Below are positions 7,371-12,725 of a DNA stretch of 12,725 nt, piece after piece. This DNA is from Alphaproteobacteria bacterium (GTDB lineage: Bacteria; Pseudomonadota; Alphaproteobacteria; Micropepsales; Micropepsaceae): positions 1-12,725 of the forward strand of contig JAICVV010000028.1 of the NCBI GenBank assembly GCA_025935155.1. Direction: 5' to 3'. The notes under the pieces are model-generated. The model worked only from the letters and a program-made list of their open reading frames with translations. It did no database searches and was not told where the DNA came from. Positions within the stretch are counted from its first letter, which is position 1; each line of letters opens with the position of its first letter. Both the position numbers and the translations under genes were made by a program.

Positions 7371-8606
7371 CTAGGTCACGGCGGCGCGGATGCGGAAGCG
7401 ATCTTCGCGCCAACGTTCATGCCGGATGATTTCGCTGAGCTTCGCAACGGCATCGAATACGTCCACATAGCGTGTGTAGAGCGGGGCGAAGCCGAAGCGC
7501 AGCGTGTCGGGCGCGCGGAAATCGCCGATCACGCCCTCGGTGATCAGCGCCTGCATGATGGGATAACCTTCAGAATGCCGCAGGCACACCTGGCTGCCAC
7601 GTTTCGCGGAATCGCGCGGACAGGCGATGACGAATCCCGCATCGCCGCACTGCTCTTCCGTCAAACAAAGAAACAAACCGCCGAGCGCGCCCGCTTTCGC
7701 CTCCACCTCGCGCATCGAAATGCCGTCGAACGTCTTCAGCCCTTCTTCAAGCGCGGCCATCCCAAGCACCACCGGCGTGCCGGAAAGAAAGCGCAGCGTG
7801 CCGTTTGCGGGGCGATAGCGGTCCGAAAAGTCGAACGGCGCGGCATGGCCCATCCAGCCGCTGAGAGGTTGCACCAGTTTGTCCTGCAAACGACGCGCGA
7901 CGAACAGATAAGCCGGAGCGCCGGGGCCGCCGTTCAGATATTTGTAGCCGCAGCCGATGGCGAGATCGGCGCCGTCGCGATTGAGCGCCAGCTCCATGGC
8001 CCCGGCGCTGTGGCTCAAATCCCAGAGCGTGAGCGCGCCAATCTTGTGCGCCGCGGTATTGATGGCCGCCATGTCATGGATTTCGCCCGTCTTGTAATCG
8101 GTATGGGTGAGCGCGACCAGCGCCACATCTTCGGTTAACGCATGGATCAGTCCATTCCGCGAAACCGTGCGCAACTCAACCGCGCTGCCAAGCAACCCTC
8201 CCAGACCTTGCAGCACATAGAGATCGGTCGGGAAGTTCTCGCACTCGGTGAGGATCACGCGCCGCGGCGCCTGGTGCTTCAGCGCCGCCGCCGCCAGCTT
8301 GAACAGATTCACCGATGTGGAATCTGCGGCGATCGCCTCGTCCTCGCCCGCCCCGATCAGCGGCGCGATGCGCCTGCCAACGCGCGCCGGCAAGCCGATC
8401 CAGTCCGCCTTGTTCCAGCTGCGGATGAGATCGCCGCCCCATTCGCGCGCAATCACATCGTCGATCCGCGCGGAGGTTGTCACCGGCAAGGCGCCCAGTG
8501 AATTTCCGTCGAGATAAATGACGCCGTCCGGAATGCGAAAGCGTGCCCGCGTGAAAGCAAGCGGGTCTTTTGTATCCATTGCCAGACAATCTTCGCGCGT
8601 TGTCAT
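7371..8606 (-). CDS. kynU: Kynureninase
   Basis: This PLP enzyme cleaves L-kynurenine to anthranilate and alanine in tryptophan breakdown, or 3-hydroxykynurenine on the NAD route. ATG 8606 (MTTREDCLAMDTKDPLA) has AGGA (8617-8614) 7 bases upstream and gives 411 residues, normal for bacterial KynU. Motifs: 'VIYLDGNSLGALP' at 29-41, 'DSTSVNLFKL' phosphate binding at 95-104, 'ENFPTDLYV' at 123-131 with the ring-stacking F125, 'LWDLSHSAGA' with D196, and 'GCGYKYLNGGPGAP' with the Schiff-base lysine K222. 'RFLSGTPVVLGMAALE' and the C-terminal 'LRFGFAPLYTRYVDV' complete the family pattern. No kynA, kynB or other pathway gene is within the window. The gene ends 1 bp from patD in convergent orientation. 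Confidence 0.93.
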   Translation of the reverse strand: MTTREDCLAMDTKDPLAFTRARFRIPDGVIYLDGNSLGALPVTTSARIDDVIAREWGGDLIRSWNKADWIGLPARVGRRIAPLIGAGEDEAIAADSTSVNLFKLAAAALKHQAPRRVILTECENFPTDLYVLQGLGGLLGSAVELRTVSRNGLIHALTEDVALVALTHTDYKTGEIHDMAAINTAAHKIGALTLWDLSHSAGAMELALNRDGADLAIGCGYKYLNGGPGAPAYLFVARRLQDKLVQPLSGWMGHAAPFDFSDRYRPANGTLRFLSGTPVVLGMAALEEGLKTFDGISMREVEAKAGALGGLFLCLTEEQCGDAGFVIACPRDSAKRGSQVCLRHSEGYPIMQALITEGVIGDFRAPDTLRFGFAPLYTRYVDVFDAVAKLSEIIRHERWREDRFRIRAAVT

Positions 8607-8753
8607 GCCGGTATCCTGAGCCTTGCGCGTGCAAGCCGGTCAAGGCCCGCAATGACATCGGCATGACGTTTTCGTCACCCGCTTCAATTGCCACCAAAAA
8701 ACCCTTAGAACGTTGGAACTCTGGAGGGCATCTCTCTGCCAATGAGGATTTCC

Positions 8754-9221
8754 ATGCGTCACTGGCTTGCTCCGGCAGCGGTCCTGGGATCGGCCCTGCT
8801 GCTGTCCGCCTGCGTATATTACCCGAACGGGCCATATGGTCCGGGTTACGGGCCGCCACCTCCGCCGCCCCCGCCGCACGGCGCCTATGGGCCACCGCCG
8901 CCGCCGGAATCCGGTCCCCCGCCCGGCGCTGGAGAGGAGGCTGGCCCTCCGCCAGCCGGTGGCGAGGACTACGGCGCGTCCGGCGGCGCTGGATCGGGAC
9001 CGCCTGCAGCCTACGGGCCGGGTCCACGGCCGCGCGGCCCGCATTGGTGCGAACGCCATCCCAGGCGTTGCGCCAAGGAACAGCAGATGATGCAGCAGGG
9101 CGCCGGGCCGAACGATCAGGGCGGACCACCGCCGAACGAGATGAGCGGGCCGCCGCCGAACGATGAAAGTGGTCCACCCCCCAACGATGACAGTGGACCG
9201 CCTCCACCGCCGCACCGATAG
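8754..9221 (+). CDS. Proline/glycine-rich lipoprotein
   Basis: This is a 155-residue protein from ATG 8754, chosen because GAGGA (8744-8748) precedes it by 5 bases; ATG 8742 would add four residues. The N-terminus MRHWLAPAAVLGSALLLSAC is a type II signal peptide with lipobox LSAC and lipidated C20. The mature chain is low complexity: VYYPNGPYGPGYG, a run of eight prolines, more GPPPP blocks, a short charged segment with 'HWCERHPRRCAKEQQ', then a tail of near-identical units GPPPNEMS, GPPPNDES, GPPPNDDS. The two cysteines in the charged segment could form a disulfide. Such tails suggest an extended spacer in the periplasm or at the outer membrane. I recognise no named family and assign no function. 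A hairpin terminator follows at 9240. Confidence 0.8.
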   Translation: MRHWLAPAAVLGSALLLSACVYYPNGPYGPGYGPPPPPPPPHGAYGPPPPPESGPPPGAGEEAGPPPAGGEDYGASGGAGSGPPAAYGPGPRPRGPHWCERHPRRCAKEQQMMQQGAGPNDQGGPPPNEMSGPPPNDESGPPPNDDSGPPPPPHR

Positions 9222-9239
9222 CGCATGATGGACTGAAGC

Positions 9240-9261
9240 AGGGCGGCAGCGTTACCGCCCT
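9240..9261 (+). terminator. Hairpin terminator after the lipoprotein gene
   Basis: AGGGCGG (9240-9246) pairs with CCGCCCT (9255-9261) around an 8-base loop and is followed by CTTCATCTTGT. It lies 18 bp after the lipoprotein stop and may also serve the convergent carbonic-anhydrase-like gene. Confidence 0.6.
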
Positions 9262-9288
9262 CTTCATCTTGTCAGCCAACGCGAGGTG

Positions 9289-9804
9289 TCAGATCAGCTT
9301 CTCGGCCGTGCCGTTCAGCGCCATCAGATAACCTTCGCAGCCGAGATCGGGATGCTTCTGCGCCAGCATCGCTTTCGCCTGCTGCATGACGCCCTTGTGC
9401 TGCGCGGCCTCTGCCTCGCCGGCCGCGGCGAAGTCCTTGCCGAATGCCACCCTGTAAGCGCCGCAATCGCGATGATCGAGGAAGATCACCTTCTTGATGT
9501 GATGCAGCTGCTTGGCGATGACAACATGGTCCCACACCGCGGCGTTGGACGACGGAAATTTCGGCGACACGGCGGCAAGCGACGCGCCTGCCAGCGCCAC
9601 CTGATCGTACTCCTTCGTCAGATGAATGCTGTTGAAGAACTTCACGCCATCGTCGACCAGACGATAGTCGATGCAGGTGAGCGCCAGCGCTTCGATGTCC
9701 GCGGCGCGCGCGCGAAGCGGAAGGAGCGCCAGGCCGCCCGCGCCGGCGAACAGCGCGCCAAGCTGGCGGCGATTGAAACTGAAATGACGGTGAACTTCAC
9801 ACAT
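9289..9804 (-). CDS. Exported beta-carbonic-anhydrase-like protein
   Basis: This is a 171-residue protein from ATG 9804; GGGAGGGG (9818-9811) sits 6 bases upstream, better than the in-frame ATG 9861. The N-terminus has 'SFNRRQLGALFAGAGGLALLPL' followed by RARAA: twin arginines, a hydrophobic stretch and an AxA site, so Tat export is likely though the motif is not perfect. The body shows the beta-carbonic-anhydrase zinc signature: 'TCIDYRLV' (C44, D46, R48) and 'FLDHRDCGAY' (H111, C114), so ligands Cys-His-Cys and the Asp/Arg dyad are present. Known family members interconvert CO2 and bicarbonate. The chain is shorter than the usual 200-230 residues and has 'VWDHVVIAKQLHHIKKV' before the His/Cys motif, as in the family. 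The Tat signal would fit cofactor insertion before export, but activity is not shown by sequence. Confidence 0.75.
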   Translation of the reverse strand: MCEVHRHFSFNRRQLGALFAGAGGLALLPLRARAADIEALALTCIDYRLVDDGVKFFNSIHLTKEYDQVALAGASLAAVSPKFPSSNAAVWDHVVIAKQLHHIKKVIFLDHRDCGAYRVAFGKDFAAAGEAEAAQHKGVMQQAKAMLAQKHPDLGCEGYLMALNGTAEKLI

Positions 9805-9861
9805 ATAGCCCCCCTCCCGTATAGCCGCACCTAACGGAATGGACGGCGCCGACAAAGTCAA

Positions 9862-9898
9862 TGGCGCGCCTTTGGGGAGTGGCGCGCCCTAGGGGAGT
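9862..9898. repeat. Tandem copies of the tRNA-Glu 3' end (att-like)
   Basis: The 19-mer TGGCGCGCCCTAGGGGAGT at 9880-9898 is identical to 10954-10972, which is the 3' end of tRNA-Glu including CCA (as complement TGG). A second copy at 9862-9880 differs at two positions. All are in the same orientation as the tRNA end. Duplicated tRNA 3' ends are the usual footprint of site-specific integration. Confidence 0.65.
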
Positions 9899-10062
9899 TG
9901 ACCAAGCGGGGCGAGTCAATGGGTTAGCGTTGCGTGGGGCTATTTCGCATTCCAATGTTTCCAGTGCTTTCCAGCCGATTGCCCCACCTAAGATTCAGCC
10001 AGGGGTCAACCGATTGGTAATGCGCCGGGGCGACTATCGGGCATCTCGGAAAGGACTCGCCC

Positions 10063-10527
10063 ATGCCTGTCGCCACCACAAACGAACTGAAGCGCATCTT
10101 CTTTGATGCGTATGACGGTTTTGTCGATAAGCGCGTCAAGAATTTGGACAAGGAAAGTTTCTTTGCTGTCGATGGCCGCGGCGAAGGAGATTACGACGCC
10201 AGAGGGCAGCTGTTCCTTTGGTTCTGTGAAATTTACGTTGAGGTAGTCGATGAGCAAGCCGTCAGCGTGACATTGAGAGGCGGCGTTCCTGAGAGTCGCG
10301 CCGTAGCCGCTTGGTTAGAACAGCACAATGCGAAGCAAGATCATTATGGCATTCGTTTTTCACTGCAACGCGGCGAACAGGACGAACTTCTCCTGCTCGC
10401 GGCGGCGTTCCGCGCGATCACACAACCCGGCGCACGTTATGAAGTGAAAGCCTATAAATACGTTTGCCCAAGGGCGGCTGCTGCGATTGAGCAGCTTCGT
10501 CGCATATTGGATGGAGCGTGGAGATGA
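10063..10527 (+). CDS. Hypothetical protein, 154 residues
   Basis: ATG 10063 has AAGGA (10051-10055) 7 bases upstream. The product has no signal peptide or membrane segment and is charged and soluble-looking: 'TNELKRIFFDAYDGFVDKRVKNLDKESFF', 'GQLFLWFCEIYVEVVDEQAVSVTLRGG', 'ESRAVAAWLEQHNAKQ', 'DELLLLAAAFRAITQPGARYEVKAYKYVCPR' and a final amphipathic helix. I do not recognise the family. The stop overlaps the start of the next gene by ATGA (10524-10527), so the two are a translationally coupled pair. Both lie between the intact tRNA-Glu and its repeated 3' end. Base composition is noticeably less GC-rich than the metabolic genes, which fits acquired DNA. Confidence 0.7.
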   Translation: MPVATTNELKRIFFDAYDGFVDKRVKNLDKESFFAVDGRGEGDYDARGQLFLWFCEIYVEVVDEQAVSVTLRGGVPESRAVAAWLEQHNAKQDHYGIRFSLQRGEQDELLLLAAAFRAITQPGARYEVKAYKYVCPRAAAAIEQLRRILDGAWR

Positions 10528-10862
10528 GAAGGACGATTCCGTTCGTCGCAGCGTTGCTGTGGGCTATGCCGCTTCAGGCAGCCGAACCACACTCAGTCAG
10601 CACCATGTGGCAGGTGGATTGTGGGCAGTGGGTGACGGGGCGCGCCGAAGCCCGCTCGCTGCCAAATGAGAGATTCGTTATCGGCCTTCTCGATGGACTC
10701 TCTCTGGGTCACTTTGTGGAATTTTGGAAAGCGAACGGGGCGTCAACAAGTCCGGACGCTGTGTTCCTTTGGCTAGACAACTATTGCAAGGCGCATCCGT
10801 TGGATAATTTGGACCACGCCGTAGTTGACCTATACATGAAACGAAGCGGCTGGAAGGGATAG
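10524..10862 (+). CDS. Small secreted two-cysteine protein of unknown function
   Basis: This is a 112-residue protein. ATG 10524 overlaps the previous stop (ATGA) and has GGAG (10513-10516) 7 bases upstream; the in-frame GTG 10518 is less likely. MRRTIPFVAALLWAMPLQAA is a signal peptide, so the product is periplasmic. The mature part holds two cysteines, C33 in 'WQVDCGQW' and C88 in 'LWLDNYCKAHPL', which could pair, and the helical 'ERFVIGLLDGLSLGHFVEFWKA' and 'DAVFLWLDNY'. The layout (secreted, about 100 residues, C...GxxxG...C with 'YCxxHP') recalls Rap1a/Tai-like periplasmic immunity proteins, but the resemblance is loose and no effector gene is nearby. It is coupled to the upstream hypothetical gene. 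Confidence 0.65.
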   Translation: MRRTIPFVAALLWAMPLQAAEPHSVSTMWQVDCGQWVTGRAEARSLPNERFVIGLLDGLSLGHFVEFWKANGASTSPDAVFLWLDNYCKAHPLDNLDHAVVDLYMKRSGWKG

Positions 10863-10953
10863 CCGTGGTTCAATTGAATCCGGATAAAGCTGAGGGGCCG
10901 CGCGAAACACGCAACGGTGCATGAATTTGGGCCAGTTGATTTCGATTGGGAGA

Positions 10954-11028
10954 TGGCGCGCCCTAGGGGAGTCGAACCCCTCTTGCAAGATTGAAAATCT
11001 TGAGTCCTAACCGATAGACGAAGGGCGC
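10954..11028 (-). tRNA. tRNA-Glu (anticodon TTC)
   Basis: On the minus strand the cloverleaf closes fully: acceptor GCGCCCT (11028-11022) with AGGGCGC (10964-10958), D arm GTCT/GGAC, anticodon stem CAAGA/TCTTG with loop TTTTCAA giving anticodon TTC, T arm AGGGG-TTCGACT-CCCCT, discriminator G at 10957 and an encoded CCA at 10956-10954. The 3' end is repeated at 9862-9898. Confidence 0.95.
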
Positions 11029-11038
11029 GGGTTTGGCG

Positions 11039-11067
11039 GCTATACTCGCGAGGGCCGCATCGCGCAA
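11039..11067 (-). promoter_or_regulatory. Probable promoter of tRNA-Glu
   Basis: On the minus strand TTGCGC (11067-11062) and TATAGC (11044-11039) are separated by 17 bases and end 10 bases before the tRNA 5' end, the expected place for a sigma-70-type promoter of a tRNA gene. The -35 box is a partial match (3 of 6 to TTGACA). Confidence 0.5.
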
Positions 11068-11103
11068 GGTTGCCAATATCAGTTTGAATCATAACCCTTA
11101 TTT

Positions 11104-11129
11104 GTCGTCGCCCGGCTTGTCCGGGTGAC
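11104..11129 (+). repeat. REP-like palindrome C, interrupted by the IS110 element
   Basis: The sequence GTCGTCGCCCGG-CTTGT-CCGGGTGAC is a clear relative of palindrome A, with the same CTTGT loop and a stem of CGCCCGG with CCGGGTG. Its expected continuation CCCA is missing here and appears instead at 12289-12292, on the far side of the IS110 element. Confidence 0.8.
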
Positions 11130-11136
11130 TGTGTTG

Positions 11137-12090
11137 TCAGTCAAGAGCTGCAGCAGGGTTCCATGGATGACCGCTTTTGACGATGGCATTGGCGAGGACG
11201 ATGAGTTTCCTGGCGACGGCGATGATAGCCAGTTTGTTTGGCTTACCGTCATTGGTGAGGCGCTTGTAGAAGACTCTGAAGGAGGGATTGCATCGAATAG
11301 CTGCGACGGCGGCCATGTAGAGGGCGGTGCGCACACAGGCGCGACCGCCACCGATGTGATCGCCGCGCTGTGAGGTGCCACTGCGCTGCGGGTGTGGAGC
11401 AACGCCGGCAAGACTTGCGGCCTGATGCCGGTTCAGGGTTCCAAGCTCGGGCAGATCGGTGATGAGAACGCTGGCCACAACTGGGCCGACACCGGGAATG
11501 GAGCGCAGGAGATCCGCTTTTTCTGCCAATCCTTCATCCGCAGCAATGGCTTTGGAGAGGGCTGCTTCGACACGATCGCGTTCGGCGTTGAGAGCGGCAA
11601 TGACGGCCTTGAGGCTATCCAGCACAAAGCTGTCGCGCGTCATGCGCAGCCGGGTTTTCTCCTGCACGAGCAAATCCACCAATTGGCGCCGGCGCGCAGA
11701 AAGGCTGCGAATCGCCTCGGCCCGTTCGCTGGGCACCGATTGGCGTGGATCGTCCTGGGGCATGGCCAGAGCAAATCGTGCGATGAGTTCGGCGTCGATT
11801 GTATCGGTCTTGGCGCGCTTGCCGACAAATCGGCGGAAGCCGCGAACTCGGCCGGGCTGGACTCGTGTAACGGAAAGCCCGGCATCGCACAGGGCACGGG
11901 CGGCGGGGAACTCCAATCCGCCGGTAGCCTCAAGCACGACGCGCACGACATTGTGCTGCTTCAGATGGCCCGTCAGCGCTGCAATGCCTTCACAGCCATT
12001 GTTGAATGTGCCGGAGATACGCTGCGGCAGAACAAAAACGTCCAAGCGGGCTTTGGACACGTCGATCCCCGCAACGCAGAGTGTTGTCAT
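11137..12090 (-). CDS. IS110-family transposase (bridge-RNA-guided recombinase)
   Basis: This is a 317-residue protein. ATG 12090 (MTTLCVAGIDVSKARLDVFV) has GAGGA (12102-12098) 7 bases upstream; the frame stays open further upstream to 12321 but that part is the noncoding leader and flank. The N-terminal RuvC-like DEDD domain shows D10 in 'GIDVSK', E54 in 'VVLEATGG', and D96 and D99 in 'KRAKTDTIDAELIARF'. A coiled middle part (about 120-190) is followed by the C-terminal Tnp domain: 'LLRSIPGVGPVVASVLITDLP', 'AASLAGVAPHPQRSGTSQRGDHIGGGR', with the catalytic serine probably S237, then 'LYMAAVAAIRCNP' and 'KLAIIAVARKLI'. All key residues are present, so the enzyme looks intact. In this family it recombines the element's ends with target DNA chosen by the bridge RNA. 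Confidence 0.95.
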   Translation of the reverse strand: MTTLCVAGIDVSKARLDVFVLPQRISGTFNNGCEGIAALTGHLKQHNVVRVVLEATGGLEFPAARALCDAGLSVTRVQPGRVRGFRRFVGKRAKTDTIDAELIARFALAMPQDDPRQSVPSERAEAIRSLSARRRQLVDLLVQEKTRLRMTRDSFVLDSLKAVIAALNAERDRVEAALSKAIAADEGLAEKADLLRSIPGVGPVVASVLITDLPELGTLNRHQAASLAGVAPHPQRSGTSQRGDHIGGGRACVRTALYMAAVAAIRCNPSFRVFYKRLTNDGKPNKLAIIAVARKLIVLANAIVKSGHPWNPAAALD

Positions 12091-12268
12091 GAGAAGGTCC
12101 TCGCCTGTATGCGGGCTCGCGGCACATGATGCCGCGGCCCTCCTGACTGTCCGGACTGGACTCAAGGATGCGGCCGCGCGCCAACCCGGACACGTGCTCG
12201 ATGGTTCGAGAGAAGCACCCGCACAGCGACCCAGCGCGCTACGACCGCACCGCCAGCTTACAAGCCAG
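12091..12268 (-). ncRNA. Candidate IS110 bridge RNA
   Basis: The leader folds as two looped stems on the minus strand. In the 5' one, GCGGUC (12248-12243) pairs with GGCCGC (12175-12170) and GCGCGC (12239-12234) with GCGCGC (12181-12176). The internal loop holds TGGGTCGC (12233-12226) and TGTCCGGGT (12192-12184) and is closed by a hairpin including CTCG/CGAG. TGGGTC equals the target flank at 12292-12287, and TGTCCGGGT is complementary to the other flank, ACCCGGACA (11126-11118). In the 3' one, ACAGTC (12150-12145) equals the right end of the element plus core (11132-11127). After a 7-bp hairpin (12136-12130 with 12124-12118), CATACAGGCGA (12111-12101) is complementary to the left end (12288-12278). 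The order matches the IS621 bridge RNA. The 5' end is inferred from the junction promoter; the 3' end is uncertain. Confidence 0.75.
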
Positions 12269-12289
12269 CTTCCACGACATACAGGCGAC

Positions 12290-12404
12290 CCATTTGATTG
12301 AGAAAATTGGGTCGCCCGCACCCGCCTACGCTAAAGCTTCGGCGTGGCAAGGAATACATGAGGCGCGCCGTAGCCCTGGCGGAGCGGCTAAAGCGGGCGG
12401 TGAC
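12290..12404 (-). repeat. REP-like palindrome D and intergenic region right of the IS element
   Basis: There is no gene here. 12290-12301 completes palindrome C (CCATTTGATTGA). GAAAATTGGGTCGCCCG (12302-12318) is identical to palindrome B (3244-3260), and 12301-12321 is the exact reverse complement of 2881-2901. The returning arm is probably GCGGGCGGTGAC (12393-12404), a near match to the CGGGCGATGAC arm of B. The apical part is longer than in A or B and contains CGCCTACGCTAAAGCTTCGG. Confidence 0.6.
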
Positions 12405-12419
12405 GCTGGAGGGTAATCG

Positions 12420-12725
12420 CTACTTCGAGGGCGGACGGAGAAGTTCAATTTCCAGCGGATCGAGTTTCGGGCTCACGTGCTGGATGGAGCGCCAGGTGAA
12501 GCCGTCCTTGGGCGAAATCCAGTAGCTGTTGGTAAATGTCCAATCTGGCGTATCGCTATGGCACTGCTCATCCACATGGATCGTGGGAATGCGTGAGGTG
12601 AAATTCGGCACGCCTTCAGGGCCGATCACAACGCTACGGCAGGTAACAAGCACTCCGTAAAGGTGGAGATCGCCGAAATCTTCCGACCATTGCGTCTCCG
12701 CGCTGCCCTGCAGCGGCGGGCCGCC
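12420..12725 (-). CDS. 3' part of a gene resembling YjbF/GfcB lipoproteins
   Basis: The frame is open from the window edge (12725) to TAG 12422-12420, about 101 residues. It begins in mid-protein with 'LQGSAETQWSEDFGDLHLYG', so the true start lies outside; GTG 12653 inside the window is not a convincing start. The C-terminal part 'DWTFTNSYWISPKDGFTWRS', then 'IQHVSPKLDPLEIELLRPPSK', resembles the end of YjbF/GfcB (group 4 capsule lipoprotein) proteins, which have an 'F-N-YW' segment, a 'G--W+S-Q' segment and a final 'P--I-+L+P'. Two cysteines (VTCRS and EQCHS) are visible. The family call rests on a short stretch and is tentative; a role in exopolysaccharide export would follow from it. Confidence 0.5.
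   Translation of the reverse strand, partial: GGPPLQGSAETQWSEDFGDLHLYGVLVTCRSVVIGPEGVPNFTSRIPTIHVDEQCHSDTPDWTFTNSYWISPKDGFTWRSIQHVSPKLDPLEIELLRPPSK

Larger units (their letters stand above)
11130..12289 (-). mobile_element. IS110-family insertion sequence, complete
   Basis: The element is about 1160 bp. Boundaries are placed by rejoining the flanks: left ...CCGGGTGAC (to 11129) and right GAC-CCATTTG (12287 on) fuse into a normal REP-like repeat, with one copy of GAC belonging to either side. There are no terminal inverted repeats and no longer target duplication, as known for IS110. The transposase is on the minus strand; only 7 bp follow its stop, while about 199 bp precede its start. A long 5' and very short 3' noncoding end is the IS110-group layout, in which the 5' part encodes the bridge RNA. 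Exact ends may shift by 1-3 bp because of the shared GAC. Confidence 0.85.

Noticed and set aside
9120..9201. Repeated GPPPN units as a possible DNA repeat array or CRISPR
   Set aside because: The units are short in-frame protein repeats within the lipoprotein, without spacers.
8176..9279. A 367-codon open frame on the minus strand across kynU and the lipoprotein gene
   Set aside because: It is Arg-rich with no domain, and covers two well-supported genes in other frames; an expected shadow of GC-rich DNA.
12091..12321. N-terminal extension of the IS110 transposase to 12321
   Set aside because: The added residues come from the leader RNA region and flanking repeat; family members start at the 'GIDVSK' region, and ATG 12090 has a good ribosome site.
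12298..12525. Plus-strand open frames in the right-hand repeat region
   Set aside because: They read through palindrome D and antisense to the YjbF-like gene; no ribosome site or family resemblance.

Overview
The window reads as a stretch of chromosome from a GC-rich alphaproteobacterium, probably free-living. This is inferred from base composition, the gene families and the style of the REP-like palindromes; no marker gene fixes the genus. Most of it is ordinary metabolic and envelope genes. Two patches carry clear signs of mobile DNA: 2866-3292 and about 9860-12405.

Left part (1-2829): a DUF3617 periplasmic protein cut by the window edge, a small PepSY-domain secreted protein, an outer-membrane barrel of the phenol-degradation MetA type, and a secreted YVTN/YncE-type beta-propeller. 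The last two are divergent, with start codons only 26 bp apart. A small GIY-YIG nuclease gene follows (2924-3291). It is broken by a frameshift and enclosed by two inverted copies of a REP-like hairpin.

Middle part (3332-9804): an APC amino acid/polyamine permease, a divergent Mrr-type restriction enzyme with an N-terminal PUA/EVE-like region, gamma-aminobutyraldehyde dehydrogenase (patD), a convergent kynureninase (kynU), a proline-rich lipoprotein and a short exported beta-carbonic-anhydrase-like protein. Permease plus patD suggests amine uptake and conversion to GABA. The restriction gene sits between them and looks acquired.

Right part (9862-12725): the 3' end of a tRNA-Glu is repeated in tandem about 1.07 kb beyond the intact tRNA, bracketing two coupled small genes of unknown function, one of them a secreted two-cysteine protein. 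Just upstream of the tRNA is a complete IS110-family element (about 11130-12289) on the minus strand. It has split a REP-like palindrome of the same family that flanks the GIY-YIG gene. Its roughly 200-bp leader can be read as a bridge RNA: a target loop whose two guides match the two chromosomal flanks, and a donor loop whose guides match the element's own ends. This is the most interesting structure here. The window ends in the 3' part of a gene resembling YjbF/GfcB lipoproteins.
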